Shown: one piece after another, positions 43,585 through 51,503 of the stretch
Layout: each line of letters begins with the position of its first letter
How positions within the stretch are numbered: position 1 is the first letter of the stretch
Origin: Streptomyces sp. NBC_01775
Lineage (GTDB): Bacteria; Actinomycetota; Actinomycetes; Streptomycetales; Streptomycetaceae
DNA: 64,000 bases
Assembly (NCBI RefSeq): GCF_035917675.1
Contig: NZ_CP109104.1
Span: forward strand, 1,178,001-1,242,000
Reading direction: 5' to 3'
Translations under genes and position numbers: made by a program
Notes under the pieces: generated by a model
Database searches by the model: none
Told to the model about the DNA's origin: nothing
What the model saw: only the letters and a program-made list of their open reading frames with translations

Positions 43585-44499
43585 ATGGAAGATGCCGAGA
43601 CCCCCTGGGAGGCCGAGGATCCGGATGTCGTCCTCGACGTCCCCACGCTCCAGGTCGAAGAGATCAACCTGGAGGTCGAGGATCTACGCGCGCGGGTCTC
43701 CTTGCAAGCGGAGGTCCTGGACCTGCTCAAGCTCAATGTCGGCGCCGACGTGGAGCTGGGCAAGGTCCAGCTCACCGTCAAGGGCGTGGAGGCCCAGGCG
43801 CTGCTGAAGGTACGGCTGGACAACGTGGCGGCGATCATCGAGCGGGTACTGGAGACGATCGACAACAACCCGGAGATCATCCGGTCGGTCACCGACGCCG
43901 TCGGCTCCGCGGCCCGCGAGATCGGCAGCGGCGCCGGGACCGCACTCGGCGAGGTGGGCCAGGGTGCCGGTGGCGCTGTCCAGCAGGTGGGCCAGGGCGC
44001 GGGAACAGCGGTGGGTGAGCTGGGCGGAAGCGCGGGCCAGGCGCTCGAAGGCGTGGGCCAGGGCGCCGGTGCCGCCACCGGAGCACTGGGGGAAGCGGCG
44101 GGCCGGACGGTCGAGAACGTGGGCGGGAGCGCCGGCCAGACGGTCGAGAACGTGGGCGAGAGCGCCGGCCAGACGGTCGAGAACGTGAGCGAGAGCGCGG
44201 GACAAGCCGTCGAGAGCGCCGGGCAAACCGCCGAGGAGGCGGGCGAGGCGGCGGGGGAGGCCGCCGCCGGAGCGACGGGCGCGGAGAAGGAGACGGGGGC
44301 GAAGAAGGCGTCCGCGAAGACCGCAGCCAAGAAGAGCGCCGCCAAGAAGTCGGCGTCCGGGAAGAAGAGCGCATCCGCCAAGAAGACGTCCAAGAGCGCC
44401 GCGTCGTCCCGCTCGGGCAGGAGTGGCGGCGGCAAGAGCGGTGGCTCGCACGGCGGTTCGCACGGCGGTGGGGCCAAGAAGCGCATCCAGCCTCCCTGA
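43585..44499 (+). CDS. repeat protein with histone-H1-like Lys/Ala C-terminus
   Basis: 304 residues. The first 110 or so residues are ordered, acidic and possibly beta/helical (VPTLQVEEINLEVEDLRARV, VGADVELGKVQLTVKGVEAQ). Then come about twelve 11-residue repeats of the form VGQGAGTAVGELG / ENVGESAGQTV, which would form amphipathic helices. The last 80 residues are Lys/Ala/Ser-rich with AAKKSAAKKSA, like bacterial histone-H1-like or HU-extension tails, and end in GGSHGGSHGGG. It could bind DNA, polyanions or membranes. I do not recognise a family with a known role. A second open frame continues directly past the stop. Confidence 0.65.
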   Translation: MEDAETPWEAEDPDVVLDVPTLQVEEINLEVEDLRARVSLQAEVLDLLKLNVGADVELGKVQLTVKGVEAQALLKVRLDNVAAIIERVLETIDNNPEIIRSVTDAVGSAAREIGSGAGTALGEVGQGAGGAVQQVGQGAGTAVGELGGSAGQALEGVGQGAGAATGALGEAAGRTVENVGGSAGQTVENVGESAGQTVENVSESAGQAVESAGQTAEEAGEAAGEAAAGATGAEKETGAKKASAKTAAKKSAAKKSASGKKSASAKKTSKSAASSRSGRSGGGKSGGSHGGSHGGGAKKRIQPP

Positions 44500-44805
44500 A
44501 AGCGCGCGTCCTACGAAGGGCCGGACCCGGAGGCATCCGACATCGCCCTGACCACGGGGCTGACGGCCGACGCGCTGCGCTTCGGCACAGAACCGGATGT
44601 CACCGTCAGCTTCCACGGCGCCCCCGGCCGTGTCTCCGCCTCGGAGAGCACCCGCTCCCGGCTGCCCGAGCGGGTGGTTGCCGGGGTCGACTACGAGGAC
44701 ATCCAGATCGCCTACCTTCTGGCGAGCCTGCTCACCGGCGACGCCAGTGACACCAGCGACGCCCTGCTGCGAGCCCACCTCCCGGCCGGGAGACCGCACG
44801 ACTGA
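44500..44805 (+). pseudogene. in-frame open continuation past the TGA, no start codon
   Basis: After the TGA that ends the histone-like gene, the same frame stays open for 101 codons: LTTGLTADALRFGTEPDVTV, RLPERVVAGVDYEDIQIAYL and so on. It shows the GC bias of real coding DNA and ends in TGA at 44803-44805. No ATG, GTG or TTG with a ribosome binding site precedes its first half. Either the first TGA interrupts a once-longer protein, or it is a decayed gene. Readthrough is possible but unproven. Confidence 0.4.
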
Positions 44806-44970
44806 GCCCCCACGGTCCCGGCGCCGACCCCGTACCGGACCTGCTTCCGGCCCGTACCACGCGAAGGGTCGGCGCCCAGATCCACCGCGGCGCCCATGCG
44901 CCGCACGCCGCACACCCTTCACACGCGTACGCCCTCTGGACACCGCACGCCCTTTGCGGGATAAGGATTC

Positions 44971-44994
44971 CATACAGTATGAGTCGACTGTATG
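44971..44994. promoter_or_regulatory. inverted repeat, likely operator of the OFA transporter
   Basis: CATACAGT-N8-ACTGTATG, a perfect 8-bp inverted repeat about 80 bases before the transporter start in an AT-richer stretch. The half-site ATACAGTAT is typical of GntR-type operators. The regulator gene is not adjacent. Confidence 0.5.
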
Positions 44995-45073
44995 CGATCC
45001 ACCCTCCCGTCGACCACGGGAGGGCGCAGCCGCAGTGCACGAGGCAGACAACCTCCACGCGAAGGGTCAGCAG

Positions 45074-46429
45074 ATGGCACGAACTCACGATCCGTCGACG
45101 GCCGTCGCCTACCGTGAGGTGACCGACCACAACGGCCGTGTCTACCGGATCGGCGAAACAGACCGCGAACTGCTGGGCCACTCCCGGAAGATCATGGTGT
45201 ATCTCCCGTGGATCGCGATGATGGCCATCAGCGTCTTCGAGTACGCGTACGGCTCGGCGGAGGACACCCTCTCCGAGGCACATCACTGGACGCAGAGCGA
45301 CACCTTCTGGATCCTCAGCGTCTGGGTGTTCTTCCAGGCGGGCGTGGCCTTCCCGGCCGGCTGGCTGCGCGAGCATCACCTCCTCAGCCCACGCCGGGCG
45401 ATGTACGTGGGGGCGGCGCTGGCGCTGGTGGGCTTCTTGTCCCTGTCCCACACCTCCAACGTGCTGCTGGCCATCCTCGGGTTCGGGCTGCTGGGCGGGG
45501 TGGGCTCGGGGTTCATCTACGCCACCTGCATCAACACCGTCGGCAAGTGGTTCCCCGAACGCCGGGGCGGCAAGACGGGGTTCGTCAACGGCGGCTTCGC
45601 CTACGGCGCCGTCCCGTTCATCTTCTTGTTCAACTACGCCTTCGACACCAGCAATTACCAGGGCATCCTGGACGCGATCGGGGTCTACGTGCTGGTCGTG
45701 GTGGCGGTCTGCGCGTGGTTCTTCCGCGACCCGCCGCGGAACTGGTGGCCCGCCGACCACGATCCGCTGGCCCGCACCGGCAGCGCCAAGGCCGTTGCGG
45801 CGCTGGACAAGAACCCGCCGGCGGCGCGGCAGTACGCGCCGATGGAGGCGATGCGCACCGGCATGCTGCCGCTGATGTGGTTACTCGTGGTGATGACGGC
45901 GGGAGTGTCCATCTTCGGCATCTCCTTCCAGGTGCCGTTCGCCAAGGAGGTCGGCTTCGGGCCAATGGTCGCCGCCTCCTCGATGGGCATCATGTCGATC
46001 ATCAACGGGATCGGCCGGGGCTTCATCGGCTGGCTGTCGGACCGGTGGGGGCGCAAGACCACGCTGATCTTCGTCATCGTCGTGCTGGGGCTGGCACAGT
46101 TCGGCGTCCTGTGGGCCGGAAGCATCCGCAGCCAGTTCCTCTTCCTGCTCTTCGCCTTCATCTCCGGCTTCGGCAGTGGCGCGTTCTACCCGATGTTCGC
46201 CGCGCTCACCCCGGACTACTTCGGCGAGAACCACAACGCCACCAACTACGGCATCGCCTACAGCGGCAAGCTGGTCAGCGGCCTGTTCGGCGGGGGACTC
46301 GGCGCGATGGCCGTGGACTCGTGGGGCTACGACGGCGCGTACGTACTGGCGGGCGGCATCTCGCTGCTCGCCGCCGCGCTGGCGCTGCTCCTGCACCGCC
46401 CCGGCGCCGCCCGACTCGCCGCGCGCTGA
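45074..46429 (+). CDS. OFA family MFS transporter (oxalate/formate antiporter-like)
   Basis: 451 residues with twelve hydrophobic segments. IMVYLPWIAMMAISVFEYAY at the first helix, KWFPERRGGKTGFVNGGFAYG in the loop between helices 4 and 5, and SMGIMSIINGIGRGFIGWLSDR and GRKTTLI in the second half are typical of the OFA/OxlT family (dicarboxylate or formate exchange). The Leu codon at 45881-45883 is TTA, so synthesis should depend on the bldA tRNA. ATG 45074 was chosen because AAGGGTCAG lies at the right distance. A strong hairpin follows. Confidence 0.88.
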   Translation: MARTHDPSTAVAYREVTDHNGRVYRIGETDRELLGHSRKIMVYLPWIAMMAISVFEYAYGSAEDTLSEAHHWTQSDTFWILSVWVFFQAGVAFPAGWLREHHLLSPRRAMYVGAALALVGFLSLSHTSNVLLAILGFGLLGGVGSGFIYATCINTVGKWFPERRGGKTGFVNGGFAYGAVPFIFLFNYAFDTSNYQGILDAIGVYVLVVVAVCAWFFRDPPRNWWPADHDPLARTGSAKAVAALDKNPPAARQYAPMEAMRTGMLPLMWLLVVMTAGVSIFGISFQVPFAKEVGFGPMVAASSMGIMSIINGIGRGFIGWLSDRWGRKTTLIFVIVVLGLAQFGVLWAGSIRSQFLFLLFAFISGFGSGAFYPMFAALTPDYFGENHNATNYGIAYSGKLVSGLFGGGLGAMAVDSWGYDGAYVLAGGISLLAAALALLLHRPGAARLAAR

Positions 46430-46475
46430 CCAGCCGTACCGACGACGAAGCCGACCACCCGCACCCATGAAGAAC

Positions 46476-46509
46476 CGGCCCGGCCGGGGTCCCCCTCCCG
46501 GCCGGGCCG
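46476..46509 (+). terminator. hairpin after the OFA transporter gene
   Basis: A perfect 13-bp GC stem (46476-46488 with 46497-46509) with an 8-base loop. Confidence 0.75.
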
Positions 46510-47117
46510 CGCGGCTCCCGGTGGCACCGCCCGGTGGCACGGGTTCCGCGCGAATATTCCGGACGCATCATTGGGCACGTACGCGGCGTCAACCGCGGTC
46601 AGCAGATGGCCAGAACGCATCCTTGTGACCACCGAAACGGAAAACTACGGTAGATAAAGTGACGCGGCCTTCCTGCGGTCTCGTGGAGAAAAGTCCTGAG
46701 TTCACAGGGCCTGAGTTCACAGGAAAAGCGCACGGGGAGAATGTCACGCACTCTTCCCGGGCTACGCGGCACTACGTGAATCGCAGTACGGTACGGCAGC
46801 GGGGCCACCGATCCGTGGAGTTGCCTTGGCACGGAGTTCTCGTACTCGACCTGCCCCACCGACGATACCGCTCACGCATATGCCGCCCACACCTGTCATT
46901 CCTGTCCGCCCTTTCGGCGAGGGCATTTCGCGCGCTTTACGGCTGAAGCCGGAGTCCTACAGGCACGCTCTCCCGGCGGCACACCGGGGGACGACGGCGA
47001 GCCGGCGGACGAGGCGGCAGGGGACGGCGGGCCCGGATGGGGAGCCCGGGTGAAATCGCCGCTGCCGTACCCGCCCGAGGGCATGGCGGCGCCCGACGGG
47101 GGCGAGGAGGCACCGCG
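46510..47117. other. intergenic region upstream of the diiron N-oxygenase gene
   Basis: About 600 bases without a convincing gene. It holds a 15-base direct repeat (46695-46709 and 46710-46723, unit CCTGAGTTCACAGG) and AT-richer patches at 46530-46560 and 46630-46680. It is the likely promoter region of the biosynthetic cluster. Confidence 0.55.
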
Positions 47118-48143
47118 ATGACGTCGGCCGACGGTACCCGCGACTGGTACACCAAGGCGGGGGTACGCACGGATCCCAGACGGCTGCTCGCCGGCGAACT
47201 GGAGGCCGGGCAGCTGTTCTTCCCGCCGGACCTCATCCCCTACGCCCGGCACCCGGCGGTACTCGCTCTCCCGGAGCCGCGCAGGAAGGAGCTGTTCACC
47301 CGCCATCTGTTCCAGTACCTGGGCTTCACCGCGCAGTTCGAGACCCAGGTGGTCAACCGGGCGACGGAGCGCATCGCGGGCGGGCGCAGCGGCGTGGAGC
47401 TCCCCGGCGCCGTCCGGCTGGACGCCTACCGCATCTACTGCGACGAGGGCTACCACTCGCTCTACAGCTTCGATGTCGTCCAGCAGCTCTCGGCGGCCAC
47501 CGGAACCGCGCCCCTGCCCTACGACTTCACGCCGTTCCTGGCCCGGCTGGACGACGTCGGTGCGCGGGCCCTGCCCGGCGAGACGGCGCTGGCACAGCTG
47601 CTCCAGGTCGTGGTCTTCGAGACGCTGGTGACCGCCTTGCTCAACGACATCCCCCGGGACCGCCGTGTGCTCACCGTCGTCCGGGACATCGTGCGCGACC
47701 ACGCGCGCGACGAGGGGTGGCACCACGTCTTCTTCTCCCGGCTCTTCCGTCAGCTGTGGAGTCAGCTTCCGGACGCCACCCGGGGCCGCGTGGCGCGCTG
47801 TCTGCCCGCGCTGATCCGCGCGAGCCTGCTGCCCGACCTGCGCCCCGTGCGGGCGTCGCTGACGGCCGCGGGTCTGGCGCCCGCCACGGTCGAGGAGGTC
47901 GTGCGCGACGCGTATCCCCGTGCCGAGGTGGACGCGGGAATCCGCACCTCGGCCCGGCATTCCGTACGGCTCTTCGAAGAGACCGGGGTGCTCGATGTGG
48001 CGGGCGGCACGCGGGCGTTCGAGGAGGCGGAGCTGCTGATCCCGTCCGGGTCCGGGGCCCGGCACGGACTGCCCGGACAGCGCGGGACCCCCCGGGGTGA
48101 ACAGCGCGAGACGCACGGGGGCGAGGGGACAGCGAACACCTGA
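47118..48143 (+). CDS. AurF-type diiron N-oxygenase
   Basis: 341 residues from ATG 47118 with GAGGAGG upstream. All seven iron ligands of AurF can be placed with the same spacing: Glu75, Glu110 and His113 (in YRIYCDEGYHSL), Glu169 (VFETL), and His195, Glu199 and His202 (RDHARDEGWHH). This family (AurF, CmlI) oxidises amines to hydroxylamine, nitroso or nitro groups. The last 30 residues are polar and disordered. It is the first gene of a five-gene group and is followed at 23 bases by the carbamoyltransferase gene. Confidence 0.86.
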   Translation: MTSADGTRDWYTKAGVRTDPRRLLAGELEAGQLFFPPDLIPYARHPAVLALPEPRRKELFTRHLFQYLGFTAQFETQVVNRATERIAGGRSGVELPGAVRLDAYRIYCDEGYHSLYSFDVVQQLSAATGTAPLPYDFTPFLARLDDVGARALPGETALAQLLQVVVFETLVTALLNDIPRDRRVLTVVRDIVRDHARDEGWHHVFFSRLFRQLWSQLPDATRGRVARCLPALIRASLLPDLRPVRASLTAAGLAPATVEEVVRDAYPRAEVDAGIRTSARHSVRLFEETGVLDVAGGTRAFEEAELLIPSGSGARHGLPGQRGTPRGEQRETHGGEGTANT

Positions 48144-48166
48144 CCGGCCAACCGAGAGAGGCACAG

Positions 48167-49135
48167 ATGGACCAGGCAGCGAGAGACCGGGCACGCAGGG
48201 GCGGAGACCGGGCGGAGCGCGGGCTGTTCTCGCTCGCCGAGCTGGAGGTGCCGGCCCTGCACAAGCTGGTGACCAGGTCGGTCGAGCTGTTCCACAACCC
48301 GAAGGCCCATGAACTTCCGCTGGCGGGCCAGGCCGTCGGCGTGCTCTTCACCCGTACGTCCACCAGGACCCGTACGGCCTTCACCGTCGGGGCGCTGCGG
48401 CTGGGCGGCGCGCCCATCGGCTACGGCCCCGGCGATCTCCAGCTCAACACCGGGGAGTCGGTGGGCGACACGGGCAGGGTGCTCGGTTCCATGCTCGACG
48501 CGCTGGTGGCCCGCACGGCGGGGCCCGTGGAGGAGCTGAAGACCCTCGCGCGGGAGGGCGGGCTGCCGGTGGTCAACGCGATGTCGACCGAGGAGCACCC
48601 GACCCAGGGCATCTGCGACCTGGCCGCCCTCACCCTGGAGCACGGCGATCTGAGCGGCATCCGGGTGCTGTACGTCGGCGAGGGCAACAACACCGCCGTA
48701 GCTCTGGCCCACGGTCTCGCCGCGGTACCAGGAGCCCGGGTCACCTTCGCGGTGCCGCGTGGCTACGGGCTGCCGGAGGGAGTGCTGGAGGCGGCCGGGC
48801 AGCGGGCCCGGCTGACGGGTGCGGCGCTCCAGGAGATCCACGACCTGGCCGAAGCACCCGAAGAGGCGGACATCGTCTACACCACCCGCTGGCAGACCAC
48901 GGGCACCGCCAAGGCCGACCCCGGCTGGCGGGAGGTCTTCCGTCCCTTCCACGTGGACGCGGCCTTGCTGCGGCGCTGGCCGCGCGCGCGGTTCCTGCAC
49001 GACCTGCCCGCGCACCGGGGCGACGAGGTCGCCGGTGAGGTGCTGGACGGCGACAGGTCGCTGGCCTGGACGCAGGCGGCGATGAAGCTGCCCAGCGCGA
49101 TGGCCGTGCTGGAGGAGGTGGCGGCGCCCCGCTGA
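48167..49135 (+). CDS. divergent ornithine/aspartate carbamoyltransferase-like enzyme
   Basis: 322 residues from ATG 48167. The carbamoyl-phosphate site is intact: TSTRTRTAF (65-69 is STRTR) and HPTQ (144-147), plus the NN pair 174-175. The second-substrate site is not that of ornithine carbamoyltransferase: DVWVSMG is replaced by TTRWQTTG (239-246) and HCLP by HDLP (278-281). So the enzyme should carbamoylate an amine other than ornithine. It is not the housekeeping argF, because the neighbours are biosynthetic. The product might be an N-carbamoyl diamino acid. Confidence 0.78.
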   Translation: MDQAARDRARRGGDRAERGLFSLAELEVPALHKLVTRSVELFHNPKAHELPLAGQAVGVLFTRTSTRTRTAFTVGALRLGGAPIGYGPGDLQLNTGESVGDTGRVLGSMLDALVARTAGPVEELKTLAREGGLPVVNAMSTEEHPTQGICDLAALTLEHGDLSGIRVLYVGEGNNTAVALAHGLAAVPGARVTFAVPRGYGLPEGVLEAAGQRARLTGAALQEIHDLAEAPEEADIVYTTRWQTTGTAKADPGWREVFRPFHVDAALLRRWPRARFLHDLPAHRGDEVAGEVLDGDRSLAWTQAAMKLPSAMAVLEEVAAPR

Positions 49136-49237
49136 GGGGGCGTACCAGCAGCGCACACCTCGGCGGGCGAGCCGCACCGGCACCCGCACCAGCCCGTACC
49201 CGCACCCGCACCCGCACCGACCCGGAGTGAGGACCGT

Positions 49238-50170
49238 ATGCCGGAAATCTCCTACGTCTCCCGCTACGAGCATCTGACGGCTGACGATCTCGTGCCGCCC
49301 TCCCCCGGCGTCTTCTTCGAGCCGGCCGACACCGAGATCGGCGTCTGGGTCGTCAAGGACCTGCTCCCGAAGCGCGGCGGCGGCAGCGTGCTGGACCTCG
49401 GCTCGGGCAGCGGCGCCGCCGCCGCTGCCATGGCCCGCGCGGGTGCCGCCAGGGTGCACGGGATCGACGCCAGCGAGGCGAGCGTCACCTGGGCTCGCGG
49501 GCACCACGCGGTCAACAACGGAGCCGCCCATGTCACCTTCGCGCACGGCGACTTCGCGCGGCTTTCCGCCGAGCGGCTGCTGGCCACCGCCGAAGGGCCG
49601 CTGCCCCGGCCGCTGATCGTCACCAGCAACCCCCCGTACGTGCCCCTGACCCCGGAGGCCGATGCCCTGCGCCGCTCGATCAGCGGCGGGCCCGACGGCC
49701 TCAAGTGGGCGGAGGCGATCATCGGCCACGCCAGGACGCTGGGCACGGATGTGGGGTTCACCTTCGGCAGCTACTCCAGCCCCCGGCGGGCGATGGAACT
49801 GCTGGAGCACGCCGGGTACCGCGTCGCGGCGGTGACGCTGTGCCCGCTGCCGCTGGGCGACTTCACCCGCGAGCATCCCGAGCGGATGGCGGAGCTGGAG
49901 CAGCGGGGCGAGGCCGTCGTATGGCACCACGGGCCCGAGGCGCCGGGGTACTTCATCGTCGGCCTGGCCTGCCGCCGGACGGCGCCCGAACCGGTGAACG
50001 GCCACGGGCCGCTGACCGGCGAGGGCCTCATGGAACTCCTGCGGGCAGCGGCCACCTCGCGCTCCACCCGGCTGGAGGCCCTCAACGGCCGGGCGCCTTC
50101 GCCTCTGCCGTGGTCCGGCCCCCTCCGGGTGTTCGACCCGCCCCCGCCCCCCGCGCGGCACCACTGGTGA
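49238..50170 (+). CDS. class I SAM-dependent methyltransferase
   Basis: 310 residues from ATG 49238 (GGAGTGAGG upstream). Motif I VLDLGSGSG (51-59), HGIDASEASVTWA for the adenosine-binding acidic residue, and NPPY (131-134), as in N-methyltransferases acting on planar amide or amine groups (HemK/PrmC-like). The sequence following (PLTPEADALRRSISGGPDGL) also fits HemK-type enzymes. Preceded by 100 bases of CCCGCA-type repeats. In context it should N-methylate (or O-methylate) the product of the cluster. Confidence 0.82.
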   Translation: MPEISYVSRYEHLTADDLVPPSPGVFFEPADTEIGVWVVKDLLPKRGGGSVLDLGSGSGAAAAAMARAGAARVHGIDASEASVTWARGHHAVNNGAAHVTFAHGDFARLSAERLLATAEGPLPRPLIVTSNPPYVPLTPEADALRRSISGGPDGLKWAEAIIGHARTLGTDVGFTFGSYSSPRRAMELLEHAGYRVAAVTLCPLPLGDFTREHPERMAELEQRGEAVVWHHGPEAPGYFIVGLACRRTAPEPVNGHGPLTGEGLMELLRAAATSRSTRLEALNGRAPSPLPWSGPLRVFDPPPPPARHHW

Positions 50171-50195
50171 CAGGGCGCCAGGTCCTGTGACCTCA

Positions 50196-51053
50196 TCAGC
50201 GGGGTACCGGGGTGAACCGGCGGTCCGCCAGGAAGCCGGGCCTGGGCGCCGGGGCGGCGAAGGGCGGGCCCAGCGCGTTGTCGACGCTGTTGTAGACGAC
50301 GAAGAGGTTGGTGCGCCGGAAGGGTGAGACGTTCCCGGCCGAGGCGTGCAGACAGTTGCAGTCGAACAGGACGGCGGAGCCGGCCGACGCGGTGAGCTGC
50401 TGGATGCCGTTGCGCAGCGCCAGTTCGGTGACCACGGTGCGGTCGGCGGGCGGGGTCTCCCCCACCGCGGGCACGAAGGTCCGGTGCGAGCCGGGGATGA
50501 TCATCAAGGGCCCGTTGACAGGCTGGTTGTCGGTCAGCGCCACGGAGAAGCTCAGCGCGCGGGGCACCGCCATGCCGTCCTCCGAGTGCCAGGTCTCGAA
50601 GTCGGCGTGCCAGCCGCACATCGATCCGTTGAAGGCGGACTTGAGGCTGACCCCGCTCTGGTGCACGTACACCTCGGAGCCGAGGAGCTGACGGGCCACG
50701 TCCGCCAGCGGTGAGGAGCGAATGACGCGGGCGAAGACCTCGCTCAACGCGTGCACCTCGAAGACGGAGCGGATCCCGTCGGCGTCCGGCCCCGGCGCGA
50801 CCCGCCCCGAGGCCCGCAACCCGGCGTCCCGGCCCAGGCGCTCGGTCTCCTCCAGGCAGCCGAGGATCTCCTCGGCACCGAGCAGCGCCTCGAAGGAGAG
50901 GAACCCGTCGCGGTCGAAGGCGGCCAGCTCACCGGCGCTCAGCGGCCCGTCGGCCTCCGTGCCCCACACAACCGGGTGCCGCCGGCGGAAGGGCACCGAC
51001 TCGCGCACGGAACGGGTGGGATACAGGTCCTCCACGGGCTCTGCTGCGGTCAT
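50196..51053 (-). CDS. EctD-like iron/2-oxoglutarate dioxygenase (ectoine hydroxylase family)
   Basis: 285 residues from ATG 51053. It follows the EctD plan: DLYPTR at the start, GIRSVFEVHALSEVFARVI, iron ligands His149 and Asp151 in CGWHADFETWHSEDG, MIIPGSHRTF, and the second His236 in FDCNCLHASAGNVSPF. The signature F-x-WHSDFETWHxEDG-M/L-P deviates here at three places (F to C, S to A, P to A), HQSRIN-type becomes HQSGVS, and a loop of about 14 residues after GSHRTF is shorter. It may hydroxylate an ectoine-like cyclic product rather than ectoine. Convergent with the methyltransferase, divergent from the EctC-like gene. Confidence 0.85.
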   Translation of the reverse strand: MTAAEPVEDLYPTRSVRESVPFRRRHPVVWGTEADGPLSAGELAAFDRDGFLSFEALLGAEEILGCLEETERLGRDAGLRASGRVAPGPDADGIRSVFEVHALSEVFARVIRSSPLADVARQLLGSEVYVHQSGVSLKSAFNGSMCGWHADFETWHSEDGMAVPRALSFSVALTDNQPVNGPLMIIPGSHRTFVPAVGETPPADRTVVTELALRNGIQQLTASAGSAVLFDCNCLHASAGNVSPFRRTNLFVVYNSVDNALGPPFAAPAPRPGFLADRRFTPVPR

Positions 51054-51146
51054 CCTCGTCCGTGCCCCCCTTCCGGGCCGATGAGTTCCCCGGAGACCTG
51101 CCCGTTGCCGGATGCGAAAAACTCGGCGCATATCTGTGGCCGAATC

Positions 51147-51164
51147 GGCGGAATGATTTCCGCC
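51147..51164. promoter_or_regulatory. inverted repeat in the ectD-like/ectC-like divergent promoter
   Basis: GGCGGAA-N4-TTCCGCC, a perfect 7-bp inverted repeat in the 450-base gap between the two divergent genes. It may be an operator, or a weak hairpin of a leader. The rest of the gap shows no gene. Confidence 0.35.
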
Positions 51165-51503
51165 AAGGTCGAAAATTCCCTGGAAGAGGCGTGCGTATGG
51201 CGGGCAACCGACGCCGAAGATGCCCCCGGCAATTCATGTTCCGCGAGGCCCGGACAAGTCCGGCGCCAACGCCCCTCCGTATGCGAACGAGCGAACAGCA
51301 AGCGGGCCTGACGGGGAATTACCGCGGCGATTTCGTTTCCCGCACCCGCACACCTGTCCCGTGCCCTCGCCCCGCGCCTCCGTGACGGGGCGGCGCGCGG
51401 CACAGCGGTCACCCGGGTGGCGCACGCCGATGCGCCGCCGTCCGGCCTTCCGTGCGTTTCTGGAGGAGGAACGTACGGGCCCGGAGGCGGGAGGAGATCC
51501 GGC

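Noticed and set aside
46695..46723. 15-base direct repeat as an attachment site of a mobile element
   Set aside because: No integrase, tRNA gene or second distant copy in the window.
49170..49222. CCCGCA hexamer repeats before the methyltransferase gene as a CRISPR-like array
   Set aside because: Too short, no spacers; simple-sequence slippage DNA.
47762..50164. 800-codon minus-strand frame across the carbamoyltransferase and methyltransferase genes
   Set aside because: Shadow frame; the plus-strand genes have intact catalytic motifs and ribosome binding sites.
51062..51503. A gene in the divergent ectD/ectC-like gap
   Set aside because: Frames there have no typical start and no recognisable motif; the gap is AT-richer and looks like promoter DNA.
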